In this document: piece after piece, positions 6,727-15,400 of the stretch
Position numbering within the stretch: the stretch's first letter is position 1
How the letters are laid out: every line of letters begins with the position of its first letter
Virus record (IMG/VR): IMGVR_UViG_3300006920_000010
Span: 1-46,960 of that record
From: a virus
Strand: one strand, 5' to 3'
DNA: 46,960 nucleotides
Program-made: the position numbers and the translations under genes
The notes under the pieces: generated by a model
Seen by the model: only the letters and a program-made list of their open reading frames with translations
What the model was told of the DNA's origin: nothing
Database searches by the model: none

Positions 6727-7301
6727 CTCCCTCAGACCCTCATGAACCCGGCGTAAAGCATGACGATGAGAAAACAATGGCTGGCGTGCTGGGTGACTTT
6801 AGTCGTGCGCTGAATGCTGTCGCAGAAGTAGGCACGTTCGGTGCGAAGAAATACACACGAGGAGGGTGGCGCACTGTGCCTTACGGTAAGACACGCTACA
6901 CCGATGCGATGTGGCGACACTTACTGGGAGAGAGTGTTGAGGCACTGGACCCTGAGTCTAAGTTGCTGCACGCTGCTCATCTGGCATGGAACGCTTTGTC
7001 ACGGTTAGAACTAATCCTTGCTGATACTGAATCATTAAGCCTGTCCCCTGGTGTTCCCACACTGACAGATAACGTGGTCGATCATGAAACAATAAAGATA
7101 TGTGGGATATGCCTTCAGAGAGAGTGCGTGTGTGTCCAAAAAGTCAAACCACAGCCAGACCCCCACGCGTGTAAAGTATGCCACTGGGCTAACTGTCAGT
7201 GTCCTGATAAAAAAAGCAAGGAGAAGAAAGTGTGTAAAGTGTGTAAGCAGCAAGTCTCTCGTCTGCGACCCTCCGGTAAATGTATGAAGTGCGATGACTG
7301 A
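6723..7301 (+). CDS. DUF5664-type (dATP/dGTP diphosphohydrolase-like) protein with three cysteine clusters
   Basis: Residues 11-100 match the phage DUF5664 family, annotated as the N-terminal domain of dATP/dGTP diphosphohydrolases: KHDDEK, FGAKKYTRGGW, RHLLGESVEALDPES and HAAHLAWNALSRLEL. These keep the acidic and histidine residues expected for metal-dependent nucleotide hydrolysis. A linker leads to three four-cysteine clusters: C127/C130/C135/C137, C150/C153/C158/C160 and C171/C174/C187/C190, each suited to one zinc. The C-terminal 65 residues are therefore a zinc array, an uncommon addition. It could bind nucleic acid or a partner and so place a dNTP hydrolase near the replisome. It overlaps both neighbours. 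Confidence 0.8.
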   Translation: MTPSDPHEPGVKHDDEKTMAGVLGDFSRALNAVAEVGTFGAKKYTRGGWRTVPYGKTRYTDAMWRHLLGESVEALDPESKLLHAAHLAWNALSRLELILADTESLSLSPGVPTLTDNVVDHETIKICGICLQRECVCVQKVKPQPDPHACKVCHWANCQCPDKKSKEKKVCKVCKQQVSRLRPSGKCMKCDD

Positions 7302-8787
7302 ACTGCTCACTCCACAAGATCTGCACGAGTACCAGAAAGAGTGCGTGCTTCACCAGCTCTTTCATCCTGACTCAATGTTGTGGCTACAGATGGGGCTGGG
7401 TAAGACCCCAGTCACACTGACCACCATCGTGGATCGGATGCGTGCCCAGCAGGTACAGAAGACGCTCATCTTCGGACCGTTGAGGGTGGTCCAGGCAGTG
7501 TGGGCACGGGAGGCACGCAAGTGGACACACACCAAACACCTTCGGTTCAGTGTTATGCACGGCACCAAAGATCAACGACTGAAGGCTATGTTCATCAACG
7601 CTGACGTGTACCTGATCAACTACGAGAACATGAACTGGCTGGCGCAGACATTAGACCACTATTACATCAGCCAAGAAAAACCACTACCCTTTCAAATGGT
7701 GGTTTATGACGAGGTGTCCAAAGTAAAGAACAGCACGTCGCTGCGCATGAAGGGTGGCAAACGTGACCGCAAAGATAAGCGTGGTGAGATCTACCCTATA
7801 AACGTTACTGGCTGGAAGAAGGTCATCCCGCACTTCACCTACCGCACGGGACTAACCGGCACACCGGCGAGCAATGGGTACCTGGACCTGCACGGTCAGT
7901 ACCTCGCTGTTGATGGAGGCAAGCGACTCGGTGAATTTATCACCCACTACAAGGACAGCTACTTTTCCAGTGACTACATGGGATGGAAGTACACGCCCAC
8001 CGTCATCGGTAAGCAGTGGATCGAATACCAGATCAGCGACATCACCATTAAGATGGATGCGAAGGACTACTTGGATCTGCCTGAGTGCTCAACAACCAAC
8101 ATCATGGTTGATCTACCGGCGGCAGCTCGAAAGGCGTATGAGGAAATCGAAGCTGAGTTGTTCACCAAGCTGGACACCGGCACCGAGGTAGAGCTATTCA
8201 GTAAGACTAGCATCTCAAACAAGTGCCTACAGATATGCAACGGCACCCCCTACACTGATTTAATAGGCACTCACGAGGCGTTGCACGACGCTAAGTTAGA
8301 TGCACTCGAGGACGTGTTGGAAGAGGCTGGTGGCTCCCCTGTGCTGTGCAGCTACACGTTCACCGCTGACGCTGAGCGAATGATGAAACGGTTTAAGAAA
8401 TACAAGCCGGTGAATCTCACGAAGGTATCATCGAAAGATACTGGCGCAGCCATCGACAAGTGGAACCGGGGCGAGATCAAACTGTTGATCGGCCACCCTG
8501 CCTCGATGGGTCACGGGATCGACGGTCTTCAGGAGAGCGGAAGTATTGTGGTGTGGTTCGGTTTGACCTGGAACTTGGAGTACTACAACCAGATGTGTGG
8601 CCGTCTTGATCGACAAGGGCAGCTTCACTCGGTGTCAATCCTTCGTATTCTTTGCCGCGACACCGTTGATCTAGCGGTGGCTGATGCCATTGACCGTAAG
8701 ACAGATGACGAGCAAAGCCTGAAATCATCACTCCAACGGTATCGCGACGGGATCACCACCAATGACTTAGCGGTTAACTTTTTCTAA
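7294..8787 (+). CDS. SNF2-type superfamily 2 helicase
   Basis: This is a 497-residue DEAD-like ATPase of the SNF2 class. Motif I is MGLGKT (33-38), motif II DEVS (139-142), motif III LTGTPASN (187-194), and motif VI GRLDRQGQ (about 435-442) in the second lobe. Such compact phage SNF2 proteins lie beside VRR-NUC and polymerase genes and probably remodel or translocate on DNA during replication or recombination. It overlaps the DUF5664 gene by 8 bases. It is the last gene of the rightward block, and its stop codon interlocks with the stop of the leftward late operon (8784-8787). Confidence 0.93.
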   Translation: MTELLTPQDLHEYQKECVLHQLFHPDSMLWLQMGLGKTPVTLTTIVDRMRAQQVQKTLIFGPLRVVQAVWAREARKWTHTKHLRFSVMHGTKDQRLKAMFINADVYLINYENMNWLAQTLDHYYISQEKPLPFQMVVYDEVSKVKNSTSLRMKGGKRDRKDKRGEIYPINVTGWKKVIPHFTYRTGLTGTPASNGYLDLHGQYLAVDGGKRLGEFITHYKDSYFSSDYMGWKYTPTVIGKQWIEYQISDITIKMDAKDYLDLPECSTTNIMVDLPAAARKAYEEIEAELFTKLDTGTEVELFSKTSISNKCLQICNGTPYTDLIGTHEALHDAKLDALEDVLEEAGGSPVLCSYTFTADAERMMKRFKKYKPVNLTKVSSKDTGAAIDKWNRGEIKLLIGHPASMGHGIDGLQESGSIVVWFGLTWNLEYYNQMCGRLDRQGQLHSVSILRILCRDTVDLAVADAIDRKTDDEQSLKSSLQRYRDGITTNDLAVNFF

Positions 8788-9104
8788 GGGAAATGCTTCA
8801 GCACCCAGGCGTATGCCGCGTATGCACCTGTGCCAATTAACGGCCACTTAATTAACCATACACCGAACCGCTGGACACCCACTCCGATCGTATATGCACC
8901 GTGAATATCATGTTGGAGTTGGACTATCACTCGGGTCTCATTGATCAACCGGTCAATGGCAGCAGTGTTTTGCTCTTGAGCGATGAGCAGCTCACCGAAA
9001 CGTTTGTCTTCGTTAGCGACATGCTCGGTGAACTCTTTTTTGTGGTCAACAAATTGCTGTCGAAACGTGTTCAGCTTAGGGTCGGTAAACTGTAAGTCGG
9101 GCAC
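8784..9104 (-). CDS. Membrane protein, candidate holin (XhlA-like layout)
   Basis: This 106-residue protein starts at GTG. The first 70 residues are charged and helical, a likely coiled coil (FVDHKKEFTEHVANEDKRF). The last 30 contain one hydrophobic span (WLIKWPLIGTGAYAAYAWVL). A soluble helical domain followed by a C-terminal membrane anchor resembles XhlA-type holin-like proteins. Its place at the end of the late operon, after an M23 peptidase and a DUF1353 protein, suggests a lysis role. No second membrane protein or spanin pair was recognised nearby. The holin call is inferred from layout. Confidence 0.65.
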   Translation of the reverse strand: MPDLQFTDPKLNTFRQQFVDHKKEFTEHVANEDKRFGELLIAQEQNTAAIDRLINETRVIVQLQHDIHGAYTIGVGVQRFGVWLIKWPLIGTGAYAAYAWVLKHFP

Positions 9105-9121
9105 GAGGGATGATCCTTATT

Positions 9122-9523
9122 TTAGGGTGCTGTTTTAAATTTTTTAATGCTTTTTCGTGATGTGGCTTTCCACCCACCACGCTTAACACCCACATACACC
9201 CACCACGCTCGAGCCCTACTCATGCCGTCTTCTCTACAGATAGACTGTAGCAATCGATCAGCAGGCTCTTTGTGTTTGGTAGGGTCTAAGTGCCCTTCTC
9301 TACACAGCTGGTAGAGTGCATCGTGGACAAGTGATCCACGCATAAAGTTCTTGGTGTCTACTGCCCAGCTCGCACCATCCCAGGCGTACCCGGCGTTGAT
9401 GTGCAGCTCACCGTTCGGGAACAACCAGATGTACCGGGTGGTAATTGCGTTCTCCGGTCTGATCGGGGTGGGCACTGTACAATTTTTATGCAACTGATAC
9501 TTATAGCCTGACTTGTATTCCAT
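9122..9523 (-). CDS. DUF1353 family protein
   Basis: This 133-residue protein matches the phage DUF1353 family: NAGYAWDGAS (about 63-72), VHDALYQLCREG (about 86-97), and a helical end with ADRLLQSICREDGMS and WWVYVGVKRGG. The conserved WDGAS and HDALY segments carry potentially catalytic Asp and His. The family occurs in phage lysis and tail regions; its reaction is not established. It overlaps the start of the following gene region by one base with the M23 peptidase stop, consistent with a lysis cassette. Confidence 0.85.
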   Translation of the reverse strand: MEYKSGYKYQLHKNCTVPTPIRPENAITTRYIWLFPNGELHINAGYAWDGASWAVDTKNFMRGSLVHDALYQLCREGHLDPTKHKEPADRLLQSICREDGMSRARAWWVYVGVKRGGWKATSRKSIKKFKTAP

Positions 9524-9933
9524 TATAGGTCGCCTAGATCAAGGTACTCTTTTTTACCATCGACGTATCTTACTACTTCATAATGAACATGGTTATTCAT
9601 TTGTCCGTTGTGGGAGTATCGCTGGGCAATATCTTGCGCTTCACCAATAACATCATCTGGTACAACCATAATACCCACGCCAACAAGAGGCCACACATAA
9701 AAAACACGATGATACAGACCATTGCCAGTGTCAATTTCAACATAGCGGTAGCTGAGGTCATCGCCATACGGGTATCCTAACTTCGTTACAACCCCCGCGA
9801 CGGGCGACAGTATTTGAGTTCCAGCTTCACAGGCGTAGTCAACTCCATGGTGGGTGTGAGTACCACGGGGAGCACCAAACTCACCGCTGCCGTGAGCATC
9901 AGGCATACGCTTCTGTAAGAGTGCCCTAATCAT
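9523..9933 (-). CDS. M23 family peptidase, candidate endolysin
   Basis: This 136-residue protein is essentially a single M23 (LytM) zinc metallopeptidase domain. Zinc ligands are His28 and Asp32 in HHGVDY and the second His of HVH (115-117). The core PVAGVVTKLGY strand is typical. Such enzymes cut peptide cross-links in peptidoglycan. No signal peptide or cell-wall binding domain is seen. Placement beside a membrane protein at the operon end favours a lysis enzyme; a virion-associated hydrolase is the alternative. The start overlaps the upstream gene by 8 bases. Confidence 0.85.
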   Translation of the reverse strand: MIRALLQKRMPDAHGSGEFGAPRGTHTHHGVDYACEAGTQILSPVAGVVTKLGYPYGDDLSYRYVEIDTGNGLYHRVFYVWPLVGVGIMVVPDDVIGEAQDIAQRYSHNGQMNNHVHYEVVRYVDGKKEYLDLGDL

Positions 9934-10405
9934 TCATTTGATCTTGTGCTAGTAACCATATCAACGTGGCCAGTTTTTTCATGATGGCGTTAGAGCTGGC
10001 AAGGCTCGTTGAATTAGAATCAATGTAGGACTCGATCCCTTCTGGTCCCATCCTGAGAAGCGCCTTCAACGTGTTGTCAGAGCGCACCTGATCGATGGTC
10101 TTTTCTGCTGTCAGCCGGTTAAGCTCAGCTGTTGTCAGAGGGACAACGATCCACTGCTGCACCCATTTGCCGGTGTTCTTTAGGATCGCACCTTCCACCA
10201 CGTGCTCTAGCTTTTCATCATACGATGGCAACGCTGGAACGGTGTAGGGTTCGATCTGAAACCGAGCCAACTTGTTTGCTAGTGTCGTCGGATCTACTGA
10301 CCCATCGAACAACTTCTGAGGAAAGCTGATATCAGGGTTGTCCCTCTTCAGCTGATTGAGAGTGTATTTTGTTGCAACACCCCCTGATACTTTACAATAG
10401 TTCAT
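9926..10405 (-). CDS. Tail fibre assembly-like / tail-associated protein
   Basis: This is a 159-residue protein with the order seen in small tail-fibre assembly-type proteins. It has a short N-terminal domain (TLNQLKRDNPDISFP), a region with GKWVQQWIVVPLTTAELNRLTAEK, and a helical C-terminus. The WxxxWxVxPLTxxE pattern is common in proteins encoded next to phage fibres. It directly follows two fibre or adhesin genes. Function as a chaperone or minor tail component is inferred. Confidence 0.6.
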   Translation of the reverse strand: MNYCKVSGGVATKYTLNQLKRDNPDISFPQKLFDGSVDPTTLANKLARFQIEPYTVPALPSYDEKLEHVVEGAILKNTGKWVQQWIVVPLTTAELNRLTAEKTIDQVRSDNTLKALLRMGPEGIESYIDSNSTSLASSNAIMKKLATLIWLLAQDQMND

Positions 10406-10415
10406 CTAGTCACCC

Positions 10416-11081
10416 TTATTCTATAAACTCAAATGAAGCGGCTGCACCGGAATAAAAAGGCTGCGGGTCTCCACGGGCATAAGACATATCCCGCACCGTA
10501 GAGTCTTCCGTGGTGAGCACGTACCCGTAGTTATATCTGCCACCTTCTGTCGTGCTGTTATTGGCTATAACATACGAATCTGTACCGTTCCAGCTGCCCG
10601 TCGCTGCACCGGCATCATTCCCCTGGAAGCAACCAATGACCACACCCCCGTCCTTACACTGAATGTTCGGCAGTGAGACCGTAACAGTGCTAAGAGTATA
10701 CGATGCCTGATTGGAATCCAGCACCCCTGTAGCTTTGGTGTTGAATGCGAATACTTTAATCCTACAGTTGGGACAAGCATTCTGGAAACTAAGAACCACA
10801 TCGCCGGTGCTACCTGCTGGGACTTTTGCAGAAATCACCCACACTTGGTTAGCGCCACTAATGGTTGCAGACACCCCATTAATCGTCGCGGTGAGTAAGG
10901 TTTCAGTGGGGCTGGTTGTCGATACTAAAATCGCAACCATGCGGTCAGCATTCACTGTCCCCAGGTCAACACTGCTGAAGGTGTACCCCGAAAGGTTCGC
11001 CGTGTTGACCACGGTGTCAAGGTCTTGGAAGTCGAGTTCAAAGCTCCCTGACTTCCTCAGCAGTTTCTCAGCAAGGAACAT
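10416..11081 (-). CDS. Putative tail adhesin, beta-rich
   Basis: This 221-residue protein is rich in Ser, Thr, Val and Gly, with alternating beta-strand patterns and no membrane segment. It contains CPNCRIKVFAFNT near the middle. The last 70 residues are Gly-, Asn- and Tyr-rich, as in receptor-binding tips. It overlaps the fibre gene by one base, so it is probably a fibre extension or adhesin. No family was recognised. Confidence 0.65.
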   Translation of the reverse strand: MFLAEKLLRKSGSFELDFQDLDTVVNTANLSGYTFSSVDLGTVNADRMVAILVSTTSPTETLLTATINGVSATISGANQVWVISAKVPAGSTGDVVLSFQNACPNCRIKVFAFNTKATGVLDSNQASYTLSTVTVSLPNIQCKDGGVVIGCFQGNDAGAATGSWNGTDSYVIANNSTTEGGRYNYGYVLTTEDSTVRDMSYARGDPQPFYSGAAASFEFIE

Positions 11082-12415
11082 TAGGCTACATCTCCGGCGT
11101 GCATTGCATATATCACACCGCTGTCATTCCAAACGACGATGATGGCATACCCTGTCGCGGGTAAAGAAGGAGCAGACCCACCTACCCACACCGCACCGGT
11201 TATGGTCAGCGTGTAGAGAGTCCCGTCAGCAATCCGCAAGACAACTGATTGTCCTGAATCTAACGAGTTCGTGAGGGTGGTGTTAGCCGATAATGTTTTA
11301 TACTGGATCCCACCGTTAGCAGGATCAATGACTGTCCCTGTCAAACTGTATACGGTCTCAGCTGTTTCCTTAAACGTTTGTTGCAGTGTCCAGGTGTTCG
11401 CTTGGTCCTTCTTCGCTGTGTCTGCGTCATGCGCCTGCACGGACACGCCGATATCAGCATCCACCACGATGGTGGCGTCATACGCCTGCACATCTGCACC
11501 GATCTGTACACCGAGATTAGTTCTCGCGGTTGCCGCACTTGCCAGATCAGATAAATTGTTAGCAGCAACCAAGTCGCCGGTACCAGCTCCCGCTGCGCCT
11601 TTAGAAGCAAGCAGCTCCCAGTAGGTAGCATTCGGTGGTTGCTGGTTGGTGTGCGCCATGATGCACATGTAGGATGACCCGTCGTCTTGAACAGCGTCAT
11701 TCACAGCGTAAGCTGTAGCACCGCTCCACGGACCTTGCCACTCTACCCCTGCGATACTTGCGCTAACAGCAGCGGTAGCAGCATCGGCAGCAGCAGCAGC
11801 AGCGTCAGCAGAAGCAGAAGCAGCGTCAGCGTTTGTGGCGATGACATCGGCGTTCGTGATGACAACATCACCGTTTGTGGTGACAACATCGGCAGCAGTA
11901 AGGGTTACATTGGTGTCAAAAGGAATAACTTCCAGGTCACCGCTCGAATCAAATGCCACTACTTTATCTGCGCGAAGTGCCGCACTAGGTATTTCTAAAA
12001 TCGAGGCCGAACCAGGGTCAGACTGCGCGATCCTGAAGGTGCGCTCGTTTAAGTCAAGCAGCTGTTGAGTAACAAAAGCCAGCTTGTCGAACGCTGCCTC
12101 ATGGATCTCAGGCAGGAACGAGCCTTGAGAACTGAAGCTGGTGTTCTGGGTTTGGTCGTAGTTAGCTCGAAAGTACCAGGAGTAATCTGTCGGCAATGCA
12201 CCCGCCACGCGAGTAATTGTACCGCCGCCATCAATGCCTACACCGGACACCGTGTAATCTGTATTAAGGACCAGCGTTGTAACCACGTCATTGTCATTAG
12301 TTTCATAGACAATAATCTGGTCTTCGTCCTCAATACGAAACGTATAGTCGAAGTCAACCGTGACACTGTTCCCCGCGAACGGGCCGTCTGTGATATTAGT
12401 AGTAGCTACCGTCAT
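11081..12415 (-). CDS. Tail fibre with T7 gp17-like N-terminus and carbohydrate-binding module
   Basis: This is a 444-residue fibre. Residues 1-150 resemble the phage T7 fibre N-terminal domain that binds the tail: FDYTFRIEDEDQIIVYE, DYTVSGVGIDGGGTITRV, LPEIHEAAFDKLAFVTQQL. An Ala-rich repetitive helical stem follows (about 185-215). Next is a chitin-binding-like module (WQGPWSGATAYAVNDAV ... WELLASKGAAG, about 225-275) and a beta-rich tip. NLSDLASAATARTNLGV is a common fibre motif. It should recognise the host surface, with the small gene at 9926-10405 as possible helper. Confidence 0.88.
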   Translation of the reverse strand: MTVATTNITDGPFAGNSVTVDFDYTFRIEDEDQIIVYETNDNDVVTTLVLNTDYTVSGVGIDGGGTITRVAGALPTDYSWYFRANYDQTQNTSFSSQGSFLPEIHEAAFDKLAFVTQQLLDLNERTFRIAQSDPGSASILEIPSAALRADKVVAFDSSGDLEVIPFDTNVTLTAADVVTTNGDVVITNADVIATNADAASASADAAAAAADAATAAVSASIAGVEWQGPWSGATAYAVNDAVQDDGSSYMCIMAHTNQQPPNATYWELLASKGAAGAGTGDLVAANNLSDLASAATARTNLGVQIGADVQAYDATIVVDADIGVSVQAHDADTAKKDQANTWTLQQTFKETAETVYSLTGTVIDPANGGIQYKTLSANTTLTNSLDSGQSVVLRIADGTLYTLTITGAVWVGGSAPSLPATGYAIIVVWNDSGVIYAMHAGDVA

Positions 12416-12447
12416 GATTTAATCCTGCAATAATTGCGCCAAGTGTA

Positions 12448-15400
12448 TCATCGTTTTGGGCCGAATAATAATTGGTGGGTAGTTGCTTCTTCCCCTTCCT
12501 CAAGTACTTCCTGCAAGTGCTCGCCTGTTGTCCATAGCTGATTAATGCCAGGAACACCGAGCACTGACGCGACCAGCTTGCTCGCCCCTTTCAGCTGGTA
12601 TTGAGTTACTTCTTTGTCTTCATCAAAAGCTGCGTTAAAGATACCGCTAAACCCTTCGACACCTTTCTCGAGCACACCCGCCACCGGGTTCAACGTGTAC
12701 CCGTAGTCACCCGTCACACCGTGAACAATGTCACGGACAAAGGGAACACTCTGCACCGGGTAAAGTGCTGTCTGAAGAAGATATCGCTGAAGCCTGTCTT
12801 CATCATCCTCATCATCCCTGATCAAGTCATCACGCATCAACATCTCTAACAGCGTAGGAATGAAGTACAGGAACGCCATCTTAGCTGCGATGCCCACCGG
12901 TGTGGCTCGACCTTTCTTCACATCCCTAGCGAAGCCACGATTGATGTTCCAGAATGTAGAGAAGAACGTCATGAACATAGTGAACGAAGTGTGGATCTTG
13001 CTTTGGTTCCTCATCAGAGTAGGCAAGTCTTTAGTAGCACCTGACCCCTGTAAGTTCTCTACAGTGAAATCCGCATACTTCGCAGCTCTACCCTCATCAC
13101 CCCACTCACGCAGGCCCGTGTCATAAGCTGCGTGCCACGACGGGAGATCGACCGTATACATCTGGATCAATGCGATGTGCATCATTGACACTTCTTGAAC
13201 TTTCTTCAATGCCTTGCTGTTCTGCAACGACAGGATAGCATTCACCGGTATGTCCATCTTTTTACCGGTGTCAGACTTCAGACCCGTCGATGATTCAATG
13301 TGCCTGAAGGCGCTCGCCATCTCACGATCCATTGTCTTAATTCGATGAGCCATCACTTTGGACCGCTCTATTGCAAAATCCATGCCACTTTGCAAAGACT
13401 CCTGTGAACCCAGTAGGCCACGGAAGGCTCTCATGAGAGCAGAGTTGCGGATCGTTATCTTATATCCCCGGTAGGTATTCTTAGTGCCGAGCTCTGAAAA
13501 CGTCTGAGTAGCACCCAACATCTGAATGATGCCTGTTGACGCTTTAAAGCCCATGATGCCTAGCGTTACACCCATGCGTAGCTGGTTGAACGACGCGTCG
13601 ATGAACGTCTTATTCGGTGAGTTCTTACCTGCTTTCGCAACGTCATTCAGCCACGGCTTCAACTGGTCGAACTCGTTCTGACCGATCACTGCGACAACCG
13701 CAGCTTCAAACTCAGGGTTACGGATAATCTTGTTAGTCTGACGAACCGCATCGTGATGGGTGATGTAGTGGATCGTTTCCTGGAAGTGCTCAGGCACAAC
13801 CTCTAAGCTCAGCTTGATAGGGTCATAGAACCCTGTCCGCTCGTTAGTAGCACCCGCACTCACTGACGCCTGTATGCTTGTGCCACCGGCGCTAAACATC
13901 GAGTCAACAGCAGCGTTTGCTCTGTCTTCATTCTCGCGTGCTTTACGTGAGCGGTTACGGTCATACTTCACCGGGTAGTACCCGCCTGCGAAGGTGCCGT
14001 GCTCGTTTGTAATGGGTGTCGCTTCAACCTTCGGTGGAGTCAGCCCGGTAGTGCGACGGTGTATTTCACTCAGTGCAGGGTACAGCGTCTCCATGCGGTC
14101 CCATATTAACTGCACCATTTCCCAGTCGCTCTTCGTCATGTGTCGAAGTACCGCTTGCAGCTGCGGATTATCGATGGTGATCTCGGCATCATTCTCAGGA
14201 TTAGCCCAGCCTTCACCGAGGAGGAGCTTTCTCAAGTTACCCTGGTTGCCCGTGTTCAATGCAACTGCCAGCACTTGATGCCCTTTTAACTTGCCATCGT
14301 TCCTGCTGTCTTTTATCTCAGGGATGAACAACGTGCTGTTATGACGCGCACGATCTTCTTTACTGCGACCAGTAATGAGGTGATAGATATCCTTCAACGT
14401 GGCATCCATCATCGTCAGTTCTTCATGGTTCGCATCATTAAAGGGTTGCATCATCACATCGTGAATAAACCCAACCGCTTCACCCCCATCCAGCTCTCGC
14501 ACCATCCAGGGTATTTTTGACATTTGAGAAGCAGCCCAGCCCACTCTGTTCTTCTGGTGTATGCGTTGTGCTTGACCGTGCTCGGCTTTATTCTGGCCTC
14601 GAATATGATCCACCATTTTGCGGATCAATTTGTTAAATTCAAACTTCTCATCCAGTACGTTGATTTTGTTAGCATAACGAGCTACGTGCTCGATGTTCTT
14701 CAGTGAGTCAGAGACACCCTTCAGCTCAGCAAACGGTACGTTTTTCCAATGATCAATATAGCCTTCATCAAGCACTAAGGGGGTGAGCACTAATGCGTCG
14801 CCGTGGTGCTCGATGCGATCGTCAGCCCACTGCTTAATGCTTTCGTTAGCCTTGTCTACCGACTTCAGTGTGGCTGACTTGCGAAACTCAAAGCGAGACA
14901 GGAGCTTGTCGATCTGCTCCATGAATCCACCACCGGCTTTATTGATCACGTCACGGGTAGGCTTAGATCGGTATCTCGCGGTGTGGTCCACAATCTTCAG
15001 TGTTTGATCGCGTGCCTCTTGCGCAGCTTTGCCGAGGTAAAAGTTCATCATCTGGCGAGCTTTAGCGCGAGCAGCAACTTCAGTGTCGCCCGAAGCAAAA
15101 GCAACAGCCGACTCCTGGGCAGCTCTCAATTCAGCCTTACGGTACTTACCCGGCTGTAGGTCACGATAGGACCGCTGACCGATCAGGCGCTCAGCGATAT
15201 CCTGCGTAGCCTGACGGGTGATCACTTGCTGACTGGTGCCTTTTGACAAGGACTTCAGTTCTTTAAACAACATCGCAGAACGTTCTTCATTGCGTAACGC
15301 GTCATCGGCAAGCTGTTGAATTGTGCCATCGGTCATGATGTCACCATGGCGTTCTTTCATGATGGCTTCTGCACGCTCTTCAACGGCTTTGGTCAGACTG

